A DNA stretch of 28,817 nt from CAZOSF01 sp964582415 (GCA_964582415.1 CAZOSF010000027.1:1-28817), one strand, 5' to 3'; numbered from the stretch's first letter, positions 1 to 8,748 are shown. The notes: a model not told the origin generated them from the sequence alone. Numbers and translations: made by a program.

Positions 1-2726
1 ATATAGCTCATCTCTTGAACGATGCGTTTCACTCGCGATTCGTTTTTTCTGGTGAGGAACATCAACAAAATAAGGTTGATGAGACCAATAATTGCTCCGA
101 GCATTAAAAAGCCATAGCTTCCCGCTTCCAGGGATACGTGAATCGTTAACCAATACGATTTCAACACAGGGACCAAGGGTGTAATTTCTGGATCTAAAAA
201 GCTAAGCGTAGAAACAAAAAGAATCGTAGCAGCCAAAACGGTGGTGGCCGCCAAGCCTCCAAATGACTTCCTTGTAAACAGGATCCCCGCCAAGGTAGTG
301 GTCCATGCAATATAAATCATCGACTCATACCCATTACTCCAGGGCGCACGGCCAGAGACGTACCAACGTAGTCCTAATCCAATGGTGTGAAAAACAAATC
401 CAAGCGCCAACAGGCTAAACAATACATAATAGATTCGTTTTAGTTTCCAATCAGGTTTAAAAACCGATACGAAAAGGAAAAAAAGAAAGGCCAATCCTAA
501 TAGGATATAGAAGATGGCCAACTTATTGAAAACATTCAGCTTGTTCAATAAAATTTCGCTCTTCAATTTTCCTTCGGAAGGAATTACGGCCGCCCCTTGC
601 GCCTTCTGAAATGCTTTCAGCTCCTCCAATAAGTGACCGGCATGGGTATAATCGCCCGTATTCATTGCCTTTTGCAATTCGGCACCGTAGGTATTGAAGA
701 AATTATCGGCAATGGTGTTATGGTTATGACCATCGTCTGATGCATGATTATGGCCGCTATAGGCCACCCAAGTATTATTAGGGTCATTGGGTACAGGAAT
801 AATTTTCAACAAATTCCCAGAAAAGATCATACTAAGGATATTCAGGCGCTCATCGATTTTCATCAGTTCACGGGCATAGGTGCCTCGATCGATGGGATCG
901 AGCGCGTATACCCTTCTCACCTCATCCTTCAATTTATACTGCCCCTCTGAATCGAAGAAATCTTTATAGGAAGCATAACTACCCGCCACTCCCAATAACT
1001 TTTGGATATCGGGATGTTTCCCCAACTTCACCAATGGAACGTCATACCATCCCCGTTTGTTGACGAACATACTCAGTACCACTTGATCTGCAGTAAGGCC
1101 TTCCCAGCTTTCCTTACGGGTCACCTTTCGCATCAACTCTCGGGAAAGGGTGTGCATGGGTTTCATCCGCCCCTTAAAATCCTGGACTACAACGGTACTA
1201 AAAGAAGCTGCATGATCTTCAGAAACAGCCTTGGGCAATACCTGGGTTTGAGCGGATGCATTCCATGAAGTCATTAAAAGGAATGCGAAAATAAAGGTAC
1301 TACTCTTCGCTCTTAAATTTACAATCTTGGTTCGTAGGGTGTAAAAACGGGTCTTCTTACTGAACAGGGTGAGGATCATTCCTAAAGTAAGCAGTGCGTA
1401 TCCCAGATAAGAAATGGTGGTACCCCAGAAATCGCTATTCACACTGAGGTACGTCCCCTTTTCGTCCCTGTCATAAGAGGATTGAAAGAATCGATACCCC
1501 CCGTAATCAAGGATGTTATTCATGAATATTCGATAATCCATTTTTACGTTTTTCTGAGGATCTACCAAGGTGACCTCACTTGCATAGGAGGAAGCACTAT
1601 TGGTTCCAGGATATCGTTCCATGATAAAGTCGTTCAATTTTATGGCAAAAGGTACATTCACTTCCCTGGAGCCATAGGAAAGTTCCAGGCGTAAGTCATC
1701 AAAGGTTAAGGGGGTAGGTTTCCCGAACAATCCCTTGTTTCCATAAATGTAGGCTTCCTCGGTTTCCCCATTTACGGTAACCTGCATTTTCAGTGCGAGG
1801 GTACTTTCATTTTTCACCTTCGGATTTTCAGAAACAATGGAATAACTTCCATTCGCTTCAAATTCTGAAAACACAAAATTGTTGGTGCCATCCGAATACA
1901 GGGAACGGAGCACCAAAGGTTTGGCGCCTTCCATTGGCTTCAGCGTATCCACGGCACGTGTGGCCATCACCATTTGCGTCAATGTTCGATTGGCCTGAAT
2001 ATACGTTTGTCCGCCTTTGTATTGCAGATTAATAGCTCCGTCCATAGGGTTTTCCTTGAAGTTGAAAATCAGATTGCCATAGCGATTCGTCTGTCCTTGA
2101 GTGATAACATACTCTTCCCTTCCATTCATTCCGGAAATCACTATTTTCAAGCTTGGCTTCCCAGATGCCTGATCTGCCAATAGGGTTTGTTTCGGATTGG
2201 GAATAAACTCTAAAAGCTTTACATCAATTTGCTTATTTCCAATTAAATAAGATTCTTCAAAATGGTTATTGCCCAGTGAGGCAAATAAAACGGGTTCATC
2301 AAAGTAATAGGTTTCCCCAGATTGTGAGGCATTAAATTTCACATACATCTCGGAGGAAAGAAAGGAAGAAGAACTGTCGTTTTCCCGAATGTGCATTACT
2401 CCTTCGAATCCAAAATACCGGGTGAGGGCGGCTCCCAATAAGATGATTAAAATAGCCCCGTGAAACATTAATAGGGCCCACTTTTTCATGGGAATCATGC
2501 GATAACGAACAATATTCACAGCAATAGAGCCCCCAAACAATAACAACAGCAATTCAAACCACCACGCCTTGTAAATAATTTTTTGGGCCGCACTGGTCCC
2601 AAAGTCATTTTCTATGAAGGTGGCAATTCCAATGGCTGCAGCAAAAAGAATAAAGTAGAGCCCAGCGGCACGGGTATCCAATAAACGTAAAAAGAATCTT
2701 CGAAGCGTAGCAATAACAGTATGCAT
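1..2726 (-). CDS. ccsA: ResB/CcsA fusion cytochrome c biogenesis protein (partial, C-terminus off the left edge)
   Basis: This is a system II cytochrome c maturation protein that moves haem across the inner membrane and attaches it to apocytochromes on the periplasmic side. The frame is open from the ATG at 2724-2726 to the window edge (908 codons, no stop). The N-terminal ResB-like half has hydrophobic helices near residues 13-35, 55-75, 85-105 and 437-453, with a long extracytoplasmic beta-rich stretch between. A further hydrophobic segment ending in an ASAQ-like site (about 465-485) opens a second periplasmic region that contains a His-rich patch (H659, H661, H667, H669). The CcsA part then begins, with the family-typical stretch WSNGYESMIYIAW at 796-808. 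The Trp-rich haem-handling motif WGxxWxWDxKE is expected beyond residue 908 and is not visible. One long fused protein rather than separate ResB and CcsA is normal in Bacteroidota. The gene has its own 170-bp upstream region after the carbonic anhydrase terminator. Confidence 0.93.
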   Translation of the reverse strand, partial: MHTVIATLRRFFLRLLDTRAAGLYFILFAAAIGIATFIENDFGTSAAQKIIYKAWWFELLLLLFGGSIAVNIVRYRMIPMKKWALLMFHGAILIILLGAALTRYFGFEGVMHIRENDSSSSFLSSEMYVKFNASQSGETYYFDEPVLFASLGNNHFEESYLIGNKQIDVKLLEFIPNPKQTLLADQASGKPSLKIVISGMNGREEYVITQGQTNRYGNLIFNFKENPMDGAINLQYKGGQTYIQANRTLTQMVMATRAVDTLKPMEGAKPLVLRSLYSDGTNNFVFSEFEANGSYSIVSENPKVKNESTLALKMQVTVNGETEEAYIYGNKGLFGKPTPLTFDDLRLELSYGSREVNVPFAIKLNDFIMERYPGTNSASSYASEVTLVDPQKNVKMDYRIFMNNILDYGGYRFFQSSYDRDEKGTYLSVNSDFWGTTISYLGYALLTLGMILTLFSKKTRFYTLRTKIVNLRAKSSTFIFAFLLMTSWNASAQTQVLPKAVSEDHAASFSTVVVQDFKGRMKPMHTLSRELMRKVTRKESWEGLTADQVVLSMFVNKRGWYDVPLVKLGKHPDIQKLLGVAGSYASYKDFFDSEGQYKLKDEVRRVYALDPIDRGTYARELMKIDERLNILSMIFSGNLLKIIPVPNDPNNTWVAYSGHNHASDDGHNHNTIADNFFNTYGAELQKAMNTGDYTHAGHLLEELKAFQKAQGAAVIPSEGKLKSEILLNKLNVFNKLAIFYILLGLAFLFFLFVSVFKPDWKLKRIYYVLFSLLALGFVFHTIGLGLRWYVSGRAPWSNGYESMIYIAWTTTLAGILFTRKSFGGLAATTVLAATILFVSTLSFLDPEITPLVPVLKSYWLTIHVSLEAGSYGFLMLGAIIGLINLILLMFLTRKNESRVKRIVQEMSY

Positions 2727-2768
2727 GTGGAGTGTTCCTTAGTAAACTTGACGTAATAGACCTATAGC

Positions 2769-2785
2769 CAAGATAATTAATCTTG
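2769..2785. promoter_or_regulatory. Small inverted repeat upstream of ccsA
   Basis: CAAGAT and ATCTTG (6-bp arms) flank the 5-bp spacer AATTA, about 45 bp upstream of the ccsA start. On the minus strand the second arm overlaps TATCTTGG, one mismatch from the Bacteroidota -7 consensus TAnnTTTG. It could be an operator over a promoter or chance. I see no -33 box at the right distance. Confidence 0.25.
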
Positions 2786-2854
2786 ACTACTTCCTAAACA
2801 GTTAGTTGTTAAATTACCCTACCCATTTTATTCGTAATCGGATCGGAAATTTCA

Positions 2855-2881
2855 TAAAAAAACCGCCTATCTAGGCGGTTT
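2855..2881 (-). terminator. Rho-independent terminator after the carbonic anhydrase gene
   Basis: On the minus strand AAACCGCC and GGCGGTTT form a perfect 8-bp stem with a 6-nt loop, running into a run of seven T. It lies 19 bp past the carbonic anhydrase stop and separates that operon from ccsA. Confidence 0.9.
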
Positions 2882-2899
2882 AGGTTTTTTAGGGCAGTT

Positions 2900-3529
2900 C
2901 TATTCATAAAAATCAACAGATCCGGTACTTAGATCATACATGGCTCCTATGATTTTAATATCACCCCTCTCCTCCATTTCTTTAAGAATTACACTTTGAC
3001 TACGAATATTTTCCAATGCCATTTCCACATTCTTTTTGGCGACCTCATCCACAAAATCCAAATTAGAAGAATTACGAAGTTTCGGATCGGAGGGCTCATC
3101 TACAGCATAGACAGCTGGTTCAATTTTATTGATTAAGGCAGTTAAATTCCCCATGCGGGCATGATCACAGGCTCCTTTAACGGCTCCACAACTGGTATGG
3201 CCAAGAACAACGATGAGTTTTGTGCCGGCTAACTTACAGGCAAATTCCATACTTCCCAATATATCCTGATTCACAAAGTTTCCTGCAATGCGAATACTAA
3301 AGATATCCCCAAGTCCTTGGTCGAATACCAATTCTGCCGATACTCGGGAATCGATACAACTCAATATGGTTGCAAAAGGGAATTGCCCGTCGGCCGTCTC
3401 ATTGACTTGCTGTAGTAAATTCCTATTTGCCTTTAAATTACTTTGAAAACGCTGATTCCCCTCTTTTAGAAAATTCAATGCTTTTTGAGGGGTCATGGTT
3501 GCTTGCGTTTCTCTTGTATGTGCTTTCAT
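2900..3529 (-). CDS. Beta-class carbonic anhydrase
   Basis: It interconverts CO2 and bicarbonate in the cytoplasm. The 209-aa product carries the beta-class zinc signature: C58-x-D60-x-R62 (sequence CIDSR) and H111-x-x-C114 (sequence HTSCG), so both cysteines, the histidine and the Asp/Arg dyad are present. Length fits the family. M1 is taken as the start, but M12 is also possible because no strong Shine-Dalgarno separates them. The gene lies 65 bp downstream of a SulP transporter on the same strand and is followed by a strong terminator, so it is likely the last gene of the operon. SulP transporters beside carbonic anhydrases are a recognised bicarbonate uptake arrangement. That coupling is inferred here from context. 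Confidence 0.95.
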   Translation of the reverse strand: MKAHTRETQATMTPQKALNFLKEGNQRFQSNLKANRNLLQQVNETADGQFPFATILSCIDSRVSAELVFDQGLGDIFSIRIAGNFVNQDILGSMEFACKLAGTKLIVVLGHTSCGAVKGACDHARMGNLTALINKIEPAVYAVDEPSDPKLRNSSNLDFVDEVAKKNVEMALENIRSQSVILKEMEERGDIKIIGAMYDLSTGSVDFYE

Positions 3530-3594
3530 TCTGTCTTCTTTATTTTTTGAAAGGATAAGTTGTTGTGTAAAGTAACACTTCCTTTTAAATACTA

Positions 3595-5187
3595 CTAACT
3601 TAAACTAATATTTGATTTTGGTCTAACGTTGAAAAAATGGATAAAACTAGCCGGGTTTTCTTCCACGCCTCTCTTGGATACCAGTTTAATATCTATGTTC
3701 CGTTCCTTTGCCACTTCAATAAAATCTTCTAAAATTTCAATAATATCATGATCCAAATAGCGGGTTTTCAACAAATCTAGCTCGAGATAGGTGTCTGGCG
3801 GCAGATTGTTAAGTTCTTTCAATATTGCCCCTTTATTGAAAAAAGTTACCTCTTCGGCAAGGGTCATTTTAATTTTATGCTTTCCATTGCTTTTGTCTTC
3901 GATATGCAAAAAGTGGGAATTTTGATAACTCTTAATTAGGATAACCACAATACCTACCAATAATCCCAATCCAATTCCTACCAATAAATCAGTAAAGATG
4001 ATACCTACCACGGTAACTATAAACGGCACGAACTGTTTCCATCCTAACTTATACATCTTTTTGAAAAGTGCTGGCTTCGCCAATTTATACCCTACAATCA
4101 AGAGTATTGCCGCGAGAACGGATAATGGAATCATGTTTAACAACCTTGGAATCAAGATAACTGAAATAAGGAGTAAGAAGCCATGAATAATCGCAGCGAG
4201 TTTGGTTCGGCCACCGGATTGTATGTTGGCAGAGCTTCTAACGATCACCTGGGTAATTGGTAATCCACCAATCATTCCAGAGATGATATTCCCCGCTCCC
4301 TGAGCCAATAGTTCGCGATTGGTTGGGGTTACGTTCTTATGTGGATCCAGCTTGTCGGTGGCTTCGACACAGAGAAGTGTTTCCAAACTAGCTACTAAGG
4401 CAATGGTAAACGCCACGATCCAGATGTCGGTGTTGGCAATCGCCGCAAAATTTGGAAAGCTAAATTGTGCCAAGAAGGAAGTAGCGTCTTCTGGAATCGG
4501 TACTGAAACCAAATGAGATTGAGAAATGGCCAAGGTTTCATTGTTTTGGGTAAGCACATAAAACACAATTCCCAGAATCACAGCAACGAGTGGTCCTTGC
4601 AGGATTTTAAAAAATTTGGCCTTTTTTGCCAAGACATTATCCCACAACAAAATGACCAACAGCCCAATCACCCCTATCACTAAAGATCCTAAAATGAGAT
4701 TTTCTGAAATATGTATTAGAGCCGAAAAAGTGTTCTCCCCTGAAGATTCCAAGAAGCTATCGGCTCCTTCAGGTTCGGCGTCATAGCCAAAAAAGTGCGG
4801 GATTTGCTTCAGAATAATAATGATTCCTATTCCTGTGAGCATTCCTTTAATTACAGAAGAAGGAAAATAGTATCCAATAATTCCTGCACGAAGAATTCCA
4901 AAAAGTATTTGAATAATACCCCCCAATACCACGGCTACCAGAAAGTTTTCATAACCTCCTAAGGTTGAGATTGCTGCAAGGACAATGGCTGCCAGACCTG
5001 CAGCTGGTCCACTCACTCCAATTTGGGAACCACTTAGGGCACCTACGACGATCCCCCCAATGATACCGGCAATCAAACCAGAGAATAAGGGGGCCCCACT
5101 GGCTAAGGCAATACCCAAGCATAAGGGTAAGGCCACAAAAAATACTACAATACTTGCTGGAAGGTCGTTTTTTATATGTTTAAACAT
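3595..5187 (-). CDS. SulP family inorganic anion transporter with STAS domain (probable bicarbonate transporter)
   Basis: This is a 530-aa inner-membrane SulP/SLC26 anion transporter. Many hydrophobic helices fill residues 10-425, including the family-conserved SGSQIGVSGPAAG at about 52-64. A soluble C-terminal STAS domain covers about 432-520. SulP members carry sulfate, bicarbonate or other anions, and the substrate cannot be read directly. The adjacent carbonic anhydrase gene makes bicarbonate (BicA-like) the most likely one, probably driven by a sodium or proton gradient. It sits between a small exported protein (66 bp upstream) and the carbonic anhydrase (65 bp downstream), all on one strand and probably co-transcribed from the promoter near 5592-5622. 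No truncation is seen. Confidence 0.93.
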   Translation of the reverse strand: MFKHIKNDLPASIVVFFVALPLCLGIALASGAPLFSGLIAGIIGGIVVGALSGSQIGVSGPAAGLAAIVLAAISTLGGYENFLVAVVLGGIIQILFGILRAGIIGYYFPSSVIKGMLTGIGIIIILKQIPHFFGYDAEPEGADSFLESSGENTFSALIHISENLILGSLVIGVIGLLVILLWDNVLAKKAKFFKILQGPLVAVILGIVFYVLTQNNETLAISQSHLVSVPIPEDATSFLAQFSFPNFAAIANTDIWIVAFTIALVASLETLLCVEATDKLDPHKNVTPTNRELLAQGAGNIISGMIGGLPITQVIVRSSANIQSGGRTKLAAIIHGFLLLISVILIPRLLNMIPLSVLAAILLIVGYKLAKPALFKKMYKLGWKQFVPFIVTVVGIIFTDLLVGIGLGLLVGIVVILIKSYQNSHFLHIEDKSNGKHKIKMTLAEEVTFFNKGAILKELNNLPPDTYLELDLLKTRYLDHDIIEILEDFIEVAKERNIDIKLVSKRGVEENPASFIHFFNVRPKSNISLS

Positions 5188-5253
5188 AGCTGTAATCGGT
5201 TTTGCTCCCTATAAAAGGAGATGTAATTATGAAAAAAAAGAAGTGTACGGAAG

Positions 5254-5565
5254 TTACAGCGTTTTCTCGGGAGGAGGAAGTGGAATATCGAAAACTATGG
5301 GTTGTGGATGCATTAAATAACCGAAATGATCCGTTTCCTCTTCCTGTTGACTTGGATAGAAAGTAAAGTATTCTTCAAGGAACAAATCCCTTTCACCCAG
5401 TTTTTTTATGTTTTCTTGCTGATGGTCCTGAGTTTCTTCTTCATTGTTAGAGCCCATCATCACCATTTTATACCAATTCTGGGCACAAAAAGGCGCAATG
5501 ACGGGAGCCATTAGGCTAAAGACCATCAAAAAGGAGAATAATAATTTGAGTGATGTTTGGGTCAT
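5254..5565 (-). CDS. Small exported hypothetical protein, first gene of the SulP operon
   Basis: I do not recognise this 103-aa protein. It has a basic-to-hydrophobic N-terminus (about residues 5-27, ending VIAPFCAQ) that looks like a signal peptide or single membrane anchor. A Met-rich patch and two acidic stretches (EEETQD, QQEEETD) follow, and the tail is proline-rich (IPLPPPE). Nothing suggests an enzyme. Support for a real gene comes from the open frame, a good promoter 26 bp upstream of the start, and co-directional spacing of 66 bp to the SulP gene. An accessory role at the envelope for anion transport is possible but purely inferred from position. Confidence 0.7.
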   Translation of the reverse strand: MTQTSLKLLFSFLMVFSLMAPVIAPFCAQNWYKMVMMGSNNEEETQDHQQENIKKLGERDLFLEEYFTFYPSQQEEETDHFGYLMHPQPIVFDIPLPPPEKTL

Positions 5566-5591
5566 TTTGTCAACAAAGGTCTAAATATACT

Positions 5592-5622
5592 AAAATATAA
5601 GTCACCCCATGTTTCTACAAAA
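5592..5622 (-). promoter_or_regulatory. Probable promoter of the SulP/carbonic anhydrase operon
   Basis: On the minus strand a -33-like TTTTG is followed after 18 bp by TATATTTT, which matches the Bacteroidota -7 consensus TAnnTTTG at all but the last base. It lies just upstream of the small exported protein. Confidence 0.5.
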
Positions 5623-5650
5623 TGGAACTATAAAATTTCTCCGATCAATA

Positions 5651-5683
5651 AATAAAAATGGCCTGTACAAGACAGGCCATTTT
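5651..5683 (-). terminator. Terminator of the DUF4397 protein gene
   Basis: AAAATGGCCTGT and ACAGGCCATTTT form a perfect 12-bp stem around a 5-nt loop. On the minus strand the stem is followed by a T-rich tail, starting 18 bp after the stop codon of the DUF4397 gene. Confidence 0.9.
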
Positions 5684-5701
5684 CAAAATATCAAGGCACC
5701 C

Positions 5702-7384
5702 TTATTGTTTTATAAATCGCTTGATAACAGTAGCATTACCATTGCTCAATTGAATGTTGTAAATTCCTTGAGCCAACTGGCTTACATTTACCTCTGTTTG
5801 GGTTTCAAAAGCAGCTTGAGATACTACCAGACGTCCTTGCATATCGTACACTGCCATTGAATAGTTTCCGGCTTCGGAGGTACGAATGTTTAGGATTTCA
5901 CTGGTTGGATTTGGATAAACTGCAAATGTGTTCGCATTAAAATCTTCAGTTCCCAACGCAGCTCCGGGAAGTTCTACCATGTCCCCGCCGGCTGGAAGAG
6001 CCACCCATAAACCAAATGCTGGTCCGTTGCTATTGTTGGAAGGATCAAGGAAACCAGAGGCAACCACAACCAATGCTGCACCTTCCAAACCTAAAGTCGC
6101 CAAAGGAGCGCTGAAGGCGGCTACTCCAGAAGTTCCCGACTCATCGCGAATCTGTAAGGTATAATCGGCAGTGGGTAGTTCCAAGTAACCTGCAAAATCG
6201 GTATACGCTAAATCGTTTACAATTTCACCAGCACCTACTCCTACTTCATATACATCCACAGTCGGCGCATCGGTTGAACCATGGTGTACCAAAACATCGG
6301 TATTGTCTGAATTTGTGGCTTGCTCACGCCCCATGGCGTATACTTCCAAACCAAAGGCTGGTGCAGGGTCGTAACCAGTAGGACTTACAATACCATCGGC
6401 AACAACTACATAGGTTTCTCCACCTGCGAGTGTAACAGGGAAAGTAGCAATTGCATCGTTTGAACTAGTACTGTTTGCAGGAGCAATTCCGATGACTACT
6501 TCAACGTCGGCTGGAAAATCGATGAAAGGAGTTGCTGTTCTGAAAGCAAAGTCGTCAACCGCCAAAACATCATCCAAATATACATCCACAACTTCAGCAG
6601 CTGCATCAGCGGAATTGTGAATTACTTGTACTCTAGCACTTCCTTGAGATTCTGGTAGTGGTATCAAAGCCCCGCCTGAAGGTAAAGCAGCATAGATACC
6701 AAAGGCAGGACCGTTACTGTTATTGGAAGGATCCAAAAATCCTGAAGCAATGGCTACCAAAGCTTGACCATCCAGACCTAATGTGGCTAGGGGTGCATCG
6801 TAGCTGGCTACAGTAGTTGTTCCTGTTTCGTCGCGCACTTCGATGGTGTAGTCGGCAGTGGGTAATTCTAAATACCCTGCAAAGTCTGGATATCCCAAAT
6901 CATTTACAATAGTTCCAGCACCAGCGCCAACCTCAACAATATCTACGATGGGTGCATCCGTAGAACCATGATTAATCAATACGTCCGTATTCATCATGTT
7001 GGAAGCTTCTTCACGACCCGCAGGATAAACATCCAAACCAAATGAAGGAGATGGATTGTAACCACTCGCACTTACAATTCCGTTAGCAACGACCACATAG
7101 GTGGCACCATTGGAAAGAGTTACTGGAAATGTTGCAATGGCATCGTTAGAGCTTGTACTGTTGGCAGGAGCAATACCAATTACTACTTCAACATCGGCAG
7201 GAAAGTCGATGAAAGGAGTAGCAGTTCGGAATTCAAAATCATCAATGGCCAAATCGGCATCCAGATACACATCCACAACTTCAGCAGCAGCATCGGCTGA
7301 ATTGTGAATCACTTGAACCCGGGCTTGAGAGAAGCTCACTTGAAAAGCAAAGAGCATCAAAAATGGTAAAATTAGTTTTTTCAT
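5702..7384 (-). CDS. T9SS-exported protein with two tandem DUF4397 modules
   Basis: The 560-aa product has a Sec signal peptide (residues 1-20, ending SFSQ). Two near-identical modules follow, starting at A21 and A250, each opening ARVQVIHNSADAAAEVVDVY. Each module (229 aa) contains beta-rich DUF4397 sequence. The last ~75 residues are a type A T9SS sorting domain (YPNPTSEILNIR, then a beta-sandwich ending in basic FIKQ), so the protein should be exported across the outer membrane and anchored or released. The molecular role of DUF4397 is unknown to me. The two modules align along their whole length at DNA level too, with scattered silent differences, pointing to an internal duplication. The gene is monocistronic, bounded by a terminator and by a divergent peptidase gene. 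Confidence 0.92.
   Translation of the reverse strand: MKKLILPFLMLFAFQVSFSQARVQVIHNSADAAAEVVDVYLDADLAIDDFEFRTATPFIDFPADVEVVIGIAPANSTSSNDAIATFPVTLSNGATYVVVANGIVSASGYNPSPSFGLDVYPAGREEASNMMNTDVLINHGSTDAPIVDIVEVGAGAGTIVNDLGYPDFAGYLELPTADYTIEVRDETGTTTVASYDAPLATLGLDGQALVAIASGFLDPSNNSNGPAFGIYAALPSGGALIPLPESQGSARVQVIHNSADAAAEVVDVYLDDVLAVDDFAFRTATPFIDFPADVEVVIGIAPANSTSSNDAIATFPVTLAGGETYVVVADGIVSPTGYDPAPAFGLEVYAMGREQATNSDNTDVLVHHGSTDAPTVDVYEVGVGAGEIVNDLAYTDFAGYLELPTADYTLQIRDESGTSGVAAFSAPLATLGLEGAALVVVASGFLDPSNNSNGPAFGLWVALPAGGDMVELPGAALGTEDFNANTFAVYPNPTSEILNIRTSEAGNYSMAVYDMQGRLVVSQAAFETQTEVNVSQLAQGIYNIQLSNGNATVIKRFIKQ
5950..7324 (-). repeat. Intragenic tandem duplication of ~687 bp
   Basis: Two in-frame copies of a 229-codon unit lie head to tail inside the DUF4397 gene (second copy begins at codon 250, near 6637). 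Long protein blocks are identical between copies (for example ATPFIDFPADVEVVIGIAP) while synonymous sites differ, so the duplication is not brand new. Confidence 0.85.
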
Positions 7385-7567
7385 AGCTAGTTTTGTTTAA
7401 GGTTTATAATCATCCATTAAACAATACTTCCCATCGAATTACTACCGCCCAAATTGATTTTAGCAAAATTTTAACGAATAGGGCCTACTTTCCTCCCCCT
7501 TCATTTCACATTTTTTTACCATTCTCATATCAAAGTATGAGTATATTAGCCAGCAAATTTACAGACC

Positions 7568-8572
7568 ATGAAATATCTTCTTATTCTCTTCATTGCTGTT
7601 GGTTTTGTTGCGTGCAATTCGGCTCAAACCAGCTACAAAGAGGCTACCTTATCCCGAATCGATTATGCGAATACCATCACAGCAGAAGAACTAAAAACCC
7701 ATCTTTACACCTTCGCAGGAGATAAAATGGAAGGTCGAATGACAGGAAGCAGTGGACAGAAAGCTGCTGCGGAATACCTAAAGAACTTCTATATAGCTAA
7801 TGGAATAACCAGTCCGCAGGGAAATGGGGATTATTTCCAAAAGATTCCATCTTCCTATTTTGGCAGAATGAAGGAACCCAACGACTCTGAAAATGTGGTT
7901 GCCTTTATCGAAGGGTCGGTTTGGCCAGAAGAAATTATCGTTTTGAGTGCCCATTACGATCATGTAGGGATGAAAAATGGAGAAATCTATAATGGCGCTG
8001 ACGATGACGGAAGTGGTACCGTTAGTCTTATGGAGATAGCCCAGGCTTTCCAGCAAGCCAAGAACAATGGCCAGGGTCCGAAGCGTTCCATCTTGATCTT
8101 ACATGTTACCGGTGAAGAAATTGGCTTATATGGTTCCAAATACTACACCGAAAATCCGATATTTCCTTTAGAAAACACGGTTTGCAATCTTAACACTGAT
8201 ATGATTGGTCGTATCGATCCGAACAGAAAAGCGAATCCTAATTATATCTATCTCATTGGAAGCGATAAACTGAGTCAGGAATTGCACGATGTATCCGAGC
8301 AAATGAACAATGAGTATACCCAGCTGGAACTTGACTATACTTTCAATGACGACAATGATCCCAATCGCTTCTATTACCGTAGCGATCATTACAACTTTGC
8401 AAAAAACAATATCCCGGTAATCTTCTATTTCAATGGGGTACATGAAGACTACCATCAACCCACCGATACACCGGACAAAATAGAATACGAACTTATGGCA
8501 AAACGAGCCCAACTTATTTTTCAAACAGCTTGGGAAGTGGCCAATCGTGATGAACGAATTAAACTGAAATAA
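7568..8572 (+). CDS. M28-family zinc aminopeptidase, lipoprotein
   Basis: This is a 334-aa metallopeptidase predicted to trim N-terminal residues from peptides at the cell envelope. The N-terminus is a lipoprotein signal with lipobox FVAC and lipidated C16. The co-catalytic zinc set of M28 is intact: H129 in SAHYDH, bridging D145 in GADDDGSG, catalytic E183 and ligand E184 in TGEEIG, D211 in NTDMIG, and H274 in RSDHYNF. The active-site layout is therefore complete and the enzyme is probably functional. The gene stands alone between the divergent DUF4397 gene and a strong terminator at 8598. I see no convincing consensus promoter in the 183-bp divergent spacer. Substrate range is unknown. Confidence 0.94.
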   Translation: MKYLLILFIAVGFVACNSAQTSYKEATLSRIDYANTITAEELKTHLYTFAGDKMEGRMTGSSGQKAAAEYLKNFYIANGITSPQGNGDYFQKIPSSYFGRMKEPNDSENVVAFIEGSVWPEEIIVLSAHYDHVGMKNGEIYNGADDDGSGTVSLMEIAQAFQQAKNNGQGPKRSILILHVTGEEIGLYGSKYYTENPIFPLENTVCNLNTDMIGRIDPNRKANPNYIYLIGSDKLSQELHDVSEQMNNEYTQLELDYTFNDDNDPNRFYYRSDHYNFAKNNIPVIFYFNGVHEDYHQPTDTPDKIEYELMAKRAQLIFQTAWEVANRDERIKLK

Positions 8573-8597
8573 TCACGACCTATCAGCATTTGGAATC

Positions 8598-8622
8598 GCC
8601 CTTCTACCGAAGGGCTTTTTTT
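8598..8622 (+). terminator. Terminator of the M28 peptidase gene
   Basis: GCCCTTC and GAAGGGC pair around the tetraloop TACC and are followed by seven T. It starts 26 bp after the peptidase stop. Confidence 0.92.
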
Positions 8623-8691
8623 ATGGGCAGTGGAATCAGGAGGCAAGAAGTAGAACGAAAGACAAAAGACGATAGACTACTGCATGGGTAC

Positions 8692-8709
8692 TCCCCTCCT
8701 GGGAGGGGA
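8692..8709. repeat. GC-rich palindrome (REP-like)
   Basis: TCCCCTCC and GGAGGGGA form an almost loopless palindrome (centre TG), followed by the G-rich stretch AAAGGGGTGGG. It has no T-run and so is not a normal terminator. Such CCCCTCC/GGAGGGG palindromes beside a G-rich tail resemble dispersed intergenic repeats seen in Bacteroidota. Only one copy is in this window, so copy number is untested. Confidence 0.45.
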
Positions 8710-8728
8710 TAAAGGGGTGGGTTTTTCG

Positions 8729-8748
8729 GTTTTGGGTGGAAGACCGGG
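8729..8748 (-). repeat. Partial duplicate of the tRNA-His 3' end
   Basis: Twenty bases here are identical to 8845-8864, which hold the 3' half of the T stem, the 3' acceptor strand and the first bases after tRNA-His. The copies are direct repeats 116 bp apart. A tRNA 3'-end copy is what remains at one edge of a tRNA-integrated element, but no integrase is present, so it may instead be a local duplication. Confidence 0.7.

Noticed and set aside
6600..7320. Regular repeats in the DUF4397 gene considered as a possible CRISPR-like array
   Set aside because: The repeat unit is ~687 bp, coding and in frame, with no short repeats or unique spacers.
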